From Reyranella sp. (GTDB lineage Bacteria; Pseudomonadota; Alphaproteobacteria; Reyranellales; Reyranellaceae): a DNA stretch of 36,110 bases. The DNA lies in contig JAUXWB010000276.1 in assembly GCA_030684475.1 (NCBI GenBank), forward strand, positions 1 through 36,110, read 5' to 3'. Numbering within the stretch: the stretch's first letter is position 1; the number at the start of each line of letters is the position of its first letter. Positions 32,247 to 36,110 of the stretch are shown in pieces. The position numbers were made by a program, and so were the translations under genes. The notes beneath the pieces are model-generated. The model had not been told where the DNA came from, searched no databases, and saw only the letters and a list, made by a program, of their open reading frames with translations.

Positions 32247-32304
32247 GAAGGGCGATCCTACTCTGCCCCGACGTCAATATCGTGGCCGATATTGATCGCC
32301 CTTC
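32247..32304. promoter_or_regulatory. Nested perfect inverted repeats before the SDR operon
   Basis: An inner perfect 9-bp dyad (TCAATATCG at 32274-32282, CGATATTGA at 32287-32295, spacer TGGC) is embedded within an outer perfect 11-bp inverted repeat (GAAGGGCGATC at 32247-32257, GATCGCCCTTC at 32294-32304). It ends 24 bases upstream of the SDR ATG on the minus strand, so it very likely controls that operon. The inner dyad looks like a repressor operator. No regulator gene is adjacent. Confidence 0.7.
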
Positions 32305-32531
32305 GATGCCGCCGAGGCGGTCGGACGACCATAAGAGGTGGCCAGGCAGGTGTCATGCCGCGACCTGTTGTATATTAGAGTGAAACTGTCAGATCGACCG
32401 TTAACTCATTGTGATTGAGCCATTTTTATTGAATACATGACGACTGTGCGATATCTTTCGCTTCGGCCTAGCCCAATATTTCGGGCTGTTCGGCCCTACT
32501 TTTTGATGAAGCAATTTTGGAGTGGTTCGCC
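32305..32531. other. Intergenic region before the small membrane protein
   Basis: An AT-richer stretch, likely holding the promoter of the plus-strand genes. It contains overlapping hairpin arms: AGCCC (32470-32474) can pair with GGGCT (32483-32487), or GGGC (32483-32486) with GCCC (32493-32496), the latter followed by five T (32500-32504). This could be a weak attenuator but the stems are short. No gene seen. Confidence 0.35.
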
Positions 32532-32705
32532 ATGCCGGACGACCGCCGCGCGCAGGCGCCGACACCGCACTTACGAACGCGCCCCGCCACAATGTTGACC
32601 GCTATAGGTCTTTGCGTGGTGATCATGGTCATACAGCTGGTGCCCGACATCCGCGACCTGACTTCCAACCGGGTAGCCGCACCCGTGGCGGCCGGCGCGC
32701 GTTAA
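32532..32705 (+). CDS. Small single-pass membrane protein, unknown function
   Basis: A 57-residue protein starting MPDDRRAQAPTPHLRTRP with ATG 32532 (GGAG nine bases upstream). One clear hydrophobic helix (residues 21-39: MLTAIGLCVVIMVIQLVPD) is flanked by a basic N-terminus and a short polar tail. It lies 57 bases upstream of a membrane-anchored Ser/Thr kinase with MORN repeats, so a partner role is possible. No named family recognised. Confidence 0.6.
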   Translation: MPDDRRAQAPTPHLRTRPATMLTAIGLCVVIMVIQLVPDIRDLTSNRVAAPVAAGAR

Positions 32706-32762
32706 TTCCTGGGGCGCTTGTGCGCCCGCCCGGGAACGCGCATTTAGGGTGCCAGGTTGCGC

Positions 32763-34697
32763 GTGCCCACATCATCCGAAAACGATCAGGCCCTGCCGCT
32801 CGGTACGCGGCTCGGCGACTACCGGCTCGATGCGATCATCGGGCATGGCGGGTTCGGCATCACGTACCGTGCCTTCGACACCCAGCTCGCCAAGTTCGTC
32901 GCCATCAAGGAGTACTTCCCCGTCGAGTTCGCCATGCGCCGGCCCGACGGCCAGGTTGCGCCGCGCGGCGCGCGCTTCGGCGATGATTTCGTCTGGGGCC
33001 GAGATCGCTTTCTCGACGAGGCGCGCGCCCTGGCGCGGTTCCGCCACGCCCACATCGTTCCCGTGCTGCGCTACTTCGAAGCCAACGGTACGGCCTACAC
33101 GGTCATGGAATTCGAGGACGGCCGTAGCGTGGCGCAGCTTCTGCGCGCGCCGAGCCGCCGCCTGCAGCCCGACGAGGTGCGGCGCCTCGCCGAGGGACTG
33201 CTGAGCGGATTGCATGCAGTTCACGCCCAGGGCTTTCTACATCGCGACATCAAGCCGTCGAACATCATCGTCCGGCACGACGGTGTACCCGTCCTCATCG
33301 ACTTCGGCGCGGCGCGCCAGGCGATGGGCGGGCGCACGCGTACGCTCACCAGTATCCTGACGCCGCAGTACGCCCCGATCGAGCAGTATGCCCTCGACGG
33401 CAAGCAAGGCCCGTGGACCGACATCTATTCCGCGGCGGCCGTCCTGCATCACGCCGTCGCCGGCAGTCCGCCGCCGGAAGCGGCGAGTCGTGTCGGGGTG
33501 GATTCATATCGCCCACTGGCGGTGACACAGGCCGATCGCTTCGATCAGACGTTGCTTGCGGCGATCGACAGCGGACTGGCCTTCGCGCCGGACGACAGAC
33601 CGCAGACCGTTGCCGACTGGAGTTTGCTGTTTGGCGAGGCATTGCCGCAGATCGACGATGCGCCGACCCAGCGTCTGCGAGGGGCACCGGGGGCAGTCGT
33701 CGCGCCGCGGCTGGGCGGCGTCAGTCGCGAAGCTCTCGAGCCCGCTTCGGTGGCACCATCGCCCAGCCCGACACGATCGAGAGCACGCGTGTGGATCGTC
33801 GTCGTTCTGATCGCCGTGGCGACTGCTGCGCTTTGGCGATTCCAGCCGGAAGTTCGCGGCCTGCTGGCCGACGCCTCGCCGCCGGATCGTCCTGCCGCAG
33901 ACGCGCCGTCTTCGGAGGCGACGCAGCCGCCGGCATCACCAGCGGCATCTCCACCGCCGTCTTCGCCGTCCGCACCGCCGGCCGTTCCTTCGGCAACGCC
34001 GCCTGTCGCGCCGCAGGTGCCATCGGCCGCGCCGGAGCCGTCGGCACAGAAAACCCTGATCGAGCAGGCTCAGCGCGCGGCGAGCGACGCCCGTGCCGTG
34101 CTCGTTCGCGCCGATGAAGCCTCCAAGGCGGCCCTCTCGATGGCCGGCGAGGCGCGCATCGTGGCTGCCCGCGCGGCGCGCCCCGATCTCGAGAATGCCG
34201 AGCGGCTGTCGTACGACGACGGAGCGAGCTACATCGGCCAGGTGGCAGCCGGCAAGCGTCAGGGCCTCGGTGTCGCCGATCTCGCGAACGGCGAGCGTCA
34301 GGCCGGCGATTGGAACGCCGATCGCCTGAACGGTCTTGGGATCGTGAGGCTGGGCGACGACACGCGCTATGCCGGCCAATGGCGGGACGGTCAGTCGACC
34401 GGACTGGGTGTTCGCGAGAGGCCGGGCATCGAACGCATCGAAGGCAATTTCGTCGCGGGGCGCCTGGAAGGCCTGGGTGTTCGCCGGACGCTGACTGAGC
34501 CCAACGTCGTACAGTCCGGCGAATTCCAGGCCGACAGGCTGGAAGGGCCGGGCGTCGAGGCAGTTGGCGACCGCGAACGCTACGAAGGTGGTTTTCGCAA
34601 CGGCCGGCGACAGGGCTACGGCCAGGTCAGCGGTGCCGACGGCAAGGTGCGTGCGGGCTTGTGGGAAGACGGAAAGCTTGTCGATTCAACACCTTGA
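32763..34697 (+). CDS. Membrane Ser/Thr protein kinase with C-terminal MORN repeats
   Basis: A Hanks-type kinase of 644 residues. GTG at 32763 has AGG six bases upstream; TTG 32757 is an alternative. The kinase part (residues 20-285) has the glycine loop IGHGGFGITYRA, Lys49 (VAIKEYFP), HRDIKPSN (Asp162) and DFGAAR (Asp180). A single TM helix (VWIVVVLIAVATAALW, about 342-360) is followed by a Pro/Ser-rich stretch and then a helical segment (430-475). Residues 489-644 hold about seven MORN-like repeats (YIGQVAAGKRQGLGV and YAGQWRDGQSTGLGV are examples). MORN repeats outside the cytoplasm could sense membrane lipid or wall. It is followed by the NasT-type gene after 55 bases. Confidence 0.93.
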   Translation: MPTSSENDQALPLGTRLGDYRLDAIIGHGGFGITYRAFDTQLAKFVAIKEYFPVEFAMRRPDGQVAPRGARFGDDFVWGRDRFLDEARALARFRHAHIVPVLRYFEANGTAYTVMEFEDGRSVAQLLRAPSRRLQPDEVRRLAEGLLSGLHAVHAQGFLHRDIKPSNIIVRHDGVPVLIDFGAARQAMGGRTRTLTSILTPQYAPIEQYALDGKQGPWTDIYSAAAVLHHAVAGSPPPEAASRVGVDSYRPLAVTQADRFDQTLLAAIDSGLAFAPDDRPQTVADWSLLFGEALPQIDDAPTQRLRGAPGAVVAPRLGGVSREALEPASVAPSPSPTRSRARVWIVVVLIAVATAALWRFQPEVRGLLADASPPDRPAADAPSSEATQPPASPAASPPPSSPSAPPAVPSATPPVAPQVPSAAPEPSAQKTLIEQAQRAASDARAVLVRADEASKAALSMAGEARIVAARAARPDLENAERLSYDDGASYIGQVAAGKRQGLGVADLANGERQAGDWNADRLNGLGIVRLGDDTRYAGQWRDGQSTGLGVRERPGIERIEGNFVAGRLEGLGVRRTLTEPNVVQSGEFQADRLEGPGVEAVGDRERYEGGFRNGRRQGYGQVSGADGKVRAGLWEDGKLVDSTP

Positions 34698-34752
34698 GGG
34701 CAATGGCGCGAAAGTTGCAGCCAAGGCTTGCAACCGTTTCCCATTGACCTCC

Positions 34753-35340
34753 GTGACCAAAGCCCTGTCCGTCCTCTTGATCGACGACAATCCTGCCCGC
34801 GCCGAAATCGTCGAGTCGGGGTTGCGGGACGCGGGCTACGTGCTGCTCGAGCGTCTGGAGGGCACCTTCGATCTGTTGGCGCGCGTCGGCACGCTGAAGC
34901 CAGACGTCATCGTCGTCAGCATCGACAGTCCCAGCCGCGACGCCATCGAAGACCTGCGCCGCACCACCGAGAAGCAGCCGCGGCCGATCGCGCTGTTCGC
35001 CGACCGGTCGGACCCGGCGACGATTGCCGCCGCCATGGAGGCGGGCGTCTCCGCCTACGTCGTGAAGGGTCTGGCGCAGGATCGTGTGCAATCGGTCGTC
35101 GACGTCGCGGTCGCTCACTTCAATCGTTATCACTCGATGCGTGAGGAACTCGATCGCGCGCGCCTGTCGCTCGTCGAACGCAAGACGGTCGACCGGGCCA
35201 AGGGCTTGTTGATGGAGCAGAAGGGGATCGGCGAGGAGGCGGCCTACCGGCTCCTGCGCAAGCTCGCCATGGACCAGAACAAGCGCATCGGAGAAGTGGC
35301 GCAGGACGTGCTGACCTATGCCAAGGCCTTCAAGCTCTAG
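34753..35340 (+). CDS. nasT: NasT-type response regulator with ANTAR RNA-binding domain
   Basis: A 195-residue receiver-ANTAR protein. ANTAR proteins bind paired hairpins in leader RNAs and prevent terminator formation; NasT does this for nitrate/nitrite assimilation genes. GTG at 34753 gives MTKALSVLLIDDNPARAEI. The acidic pocket Asp11/Asp12 and Lys105 (AYVVKG) are present, but where NasT has the phospho-acceptor Asp (before ESP) this protein has Ser56 (VVSIDSP). ANTAR spans about 131-190 (ERKTVDRAKGLLMEQKGI, then EEAAYRLLRKLAMDQNKRI). The leader and hairpins immediately downstream (35493-35638) are the expected target. Confidence 0.93.
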   Translation: MTKALSVLLIDDNPARAEIVESGLRDAGYVLLERLEGTFDLLARVGTLKPDVIVVSIDSPSRDAIEDLRRTTEKQPRPIALFADRSDPATIAAAMEAGVSAYVVKGLAQDRVQSVVDVAVAHFNRYHSMREELDRARLSLVERKTVDRAKGLLMEQKGIGEEAAYRLLRKLAMDQNKRIGEVAQDVLTYAKAFKL

Positions 35341-35492
35341 CTGAGGAACTGCCTCAAAAACGACCATGCTGCATATGTGAGCAACACCACCTGTTAGAGG
35401 TCCCGCCGCATTGGGCGGACAGCCGCTCAGATCTCGATTGTTTCTGCCGTAATATCAATAGGTTAAGAGAAATTTGGCGCCGCCGGCCGCCA
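35341..35492 (+). other. Region between nasT and the sigma-54 promoter
   Basis: About 150 bases with no gene. It contains a short dyad TGAGG-AACTG-CCTCA just past nasT and CCGCC-6-GGCGG near 35402-35417. It is where NtrC-type enhancer sites would be expected for the downstream sigma-54-type promoter, but I did not see a clear NtrC consensus. Confidence 0.3.
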
Positions 35493-35507
35493 TGGCACAC
35501 TTCCTGC
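35493..35507 (+). promoter_or_regulatory. Sigma-54 type promoter
   Basis: TGGCACA (35493-35499), four bases, then CTGC (35504-35507) match the -24/-12 form TGGCACG-N4-TTGC with two mismatches, with the spacing preserved. The predicted start near 35519 is three bases before the first leader hairpin. Confidence 0.65.
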
Positions 35508-35521
35508 GGCACTGCAGCAGT

Positions 35522-35578
35522 GGGGAAGCCAATGATGGATTCCCCGTGAAGTGATCGGCGGGCCAATGACGGCTCGCC
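35522..35578 (+). ncRNA. Two-hairpin ANTAR target in leader RNA
   Basis: Hairpin 1: GGGGAA (35522-35527) with TTCCCC (35540-35545), a G-A mismatch, CC-GG, loop AATGAT (35531-35536). Hairpin 2: 8-bp stem with one G-U pair (35557-35564 with 35571-35578), loop AATGAC (35565-35570). Both loops are six bases with A at 1 and G at 4, the ANTAR recognition pattern. The linker is 11 bases. NasT is encoded directly upstream. Confidence 0.85.
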
Positions 35579-35588
35579 TGCGGACATC

Positions 35589-35638
35589 GACGTCCTGTGC
35601 GGTCGGCTCATGCCGGCTGAACGGGGCGTCTTTTTTTT
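35589..35638 (+). terminator. Leader terminator before the nitrate-binding protein gene
   Basis: The stem pairs GACGTCC... (35589 on) with ...GGGGCGTC (to 35630), with G-U pairs; an inner CGGC-TCAT-GCCG is perfect. Eight T follow (35631-35638). Being 10 bases past the second hairpin, it is the expected attenuator that ANTAR binding would relieve. The start codon of the next gene lies 14 bases after it. Confidence 0.85.
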
Positions 35639-35651
35639 GAGGTTGAGCGTC

Positions 35652-36110
35652 GTGAGCCAACTCGAGCGATCGAAAGTAACGGTGGGTTTCATCCCGCTGA
35701 TCGACTGCGCGCCCATTGTGTTTGCGGACATCCTGGGCCTGTTCGAACGCCACGGTCTCGATGTCGAGATCCGCCGCGAAGTCTCGTGGGCGAACATCCG
35801 CGACAAGGTGGCTGTCGGATTGCTCGACGCGGCCCAGATGCTGGCGCCGATGCCGCTTGCAGCCTCCCTCGGAATCGACAGCGTCAACGTGCCGATGATC
35901 GCCGCCATGACACTCGATCTCAACGGCAATGCCATCACGCTATCGCAGACCCTGTGGCAGGAGATCGAGGAAGCAGCCCCGGAACTCACCGGCGAGAATC
36001 TGGCCGCAGGGGCTCCCCTCGACGCGCGCGCCCTCGCCGCCGTGGTCCGGCGCCGGGCCGCGGCCGGCCGGCCACGGGTGGCACTTGCCTCGGTCTTTCC
36101 GTTCTCGTCG
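35652..36110 (+). CDS. Nitrate-binding protein, NasS/NrtA family (5' part)
   Basis: The first 153 residues of a CmpA/NrtA/NasS-family protein; the gene continues past the right edge. Family marks are VTVGFIPLIDCAPIVFADILGLFERHGLDVEIRR, seen here as GFIPLIDCAPI, VSWANIRDKVAVGLLDAAQMLAPMPLAASLGI and LNGNAITLSQTLW. There is no signal peptide before VTVGFIP (the protein begins SQLERSK), unlike periplasmic NrtA, so the cytosolic sensor NasS, which holds NasT inactive without nitrate, is the better call. GTG at 35652 has GAGG nine bases upstream, directly after the terminator T run. Confidence 0.8.
   Translation, partial: MSQLERSKVTVGFIPLIDCAPIVFADILGLFERHGLDVEIRREVSWANIRDKVAVGLLDAAQMLAPMPLAASLGIDSVNVPMIAAMTLDLNGNAITLSQTLWQEIEEAAPELTGENLAAGAPLDARALAAVVRRRAAAGRPRVALASVFPFSS

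Noticed and set aside
32470-32504. Alternative hairpins and T run as an attenuator before the small membrane protein
   Set aside because: The stems are only four or five bases and the T run is separated from the stem; the evidence is too weak to call a terminator.

Overview
The window is GC-rich, densely coded chromosomal DNA. It looks like an alphaproteobacterium, probably of the Rhodospirillales/Reyranella type. This rests on the dnaA - rpsT - enoyl-CoA hydratase - mutM neighbourhood, two DUF1127 mini-proteins, GcvA-like LysR regulators and many GTG starts. The taxon is inferred from gene content and style only. I saw no tRNA, rRNA, CRISPR array, insertion sequence or phage gene.

Layout. 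1-6.3 kb is a minus-strand housekeeping block: a TPR protein, a YggS-type PLP protein, mutM, an enoyl-CoA hydratase, rpsT with a clear promoter and terminator, a rhodanese, and dnaA, whose 3' end runs off the left edge. 6.3-12.3 kb is mixed: an Smr protein, an Ada-type methyltransferase, DUF1127 divergent from a LysR gene with a structured leader, an odd PCuAC-like protein, an EpmB/KamA-type radical SAM aminomutase and an M20 deacylase. 12.3-17.0 kb holds a short intergenic transcription unit, a field of GTCCAC repeats, leuC-leuD-eamA, a small secreted-type orphan and a TPR-glycosyltransferase fusion. 17.2-18.4 kb repeats the DUF1127/LysR divergent pair. 18.5-23.4 kb has a superoxide dismutase whose Tat leader is out of frame, then a luciferase-like monooxygenase, MarR and PPOX operon behind an AT-rich palindrome, then a membrane adenylate/guanylate cyclase. 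23.4-32.2 kb is catabolic and accessory: a desaturase, a NYN-LOTUS protein, an Asp/Glu racemase-fold protein without its cysteines, a P-loop kinase, a frameshifted proline-racemase family gene, a class III CoA-transferase, a hydrolase, and an SDR - DUF1445 - DUF2848 operon behind a strong nested inverted repeat. 32.5-36.1 kb carries a small membrane protein, a Ser/Thr kinase with MORN repeats, a NasT-type ANTAR regulator and the start of a NasS/NrtA-type nitrate-binding protein.

The best regulatory reading is at the right end. Between nasT and the nitrate-binding protein gene lie, in order, a sigma-54-type promoter, two hairpins with hexanucleotide loops having A at position 1 and G at position 4, and an intrinsic terminator with eight T. 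This is the architecture of ANTAR-controlled antitermination leaders. It implies that the NasT-like protein controls read-through into the gene beside it. That NasT-like protein has Ser where the phospho-acceptor Asp is expected.

Two genes (sod and the proline racemase homologue) need small indels to read through. They are either decaying genes or sequence errors.
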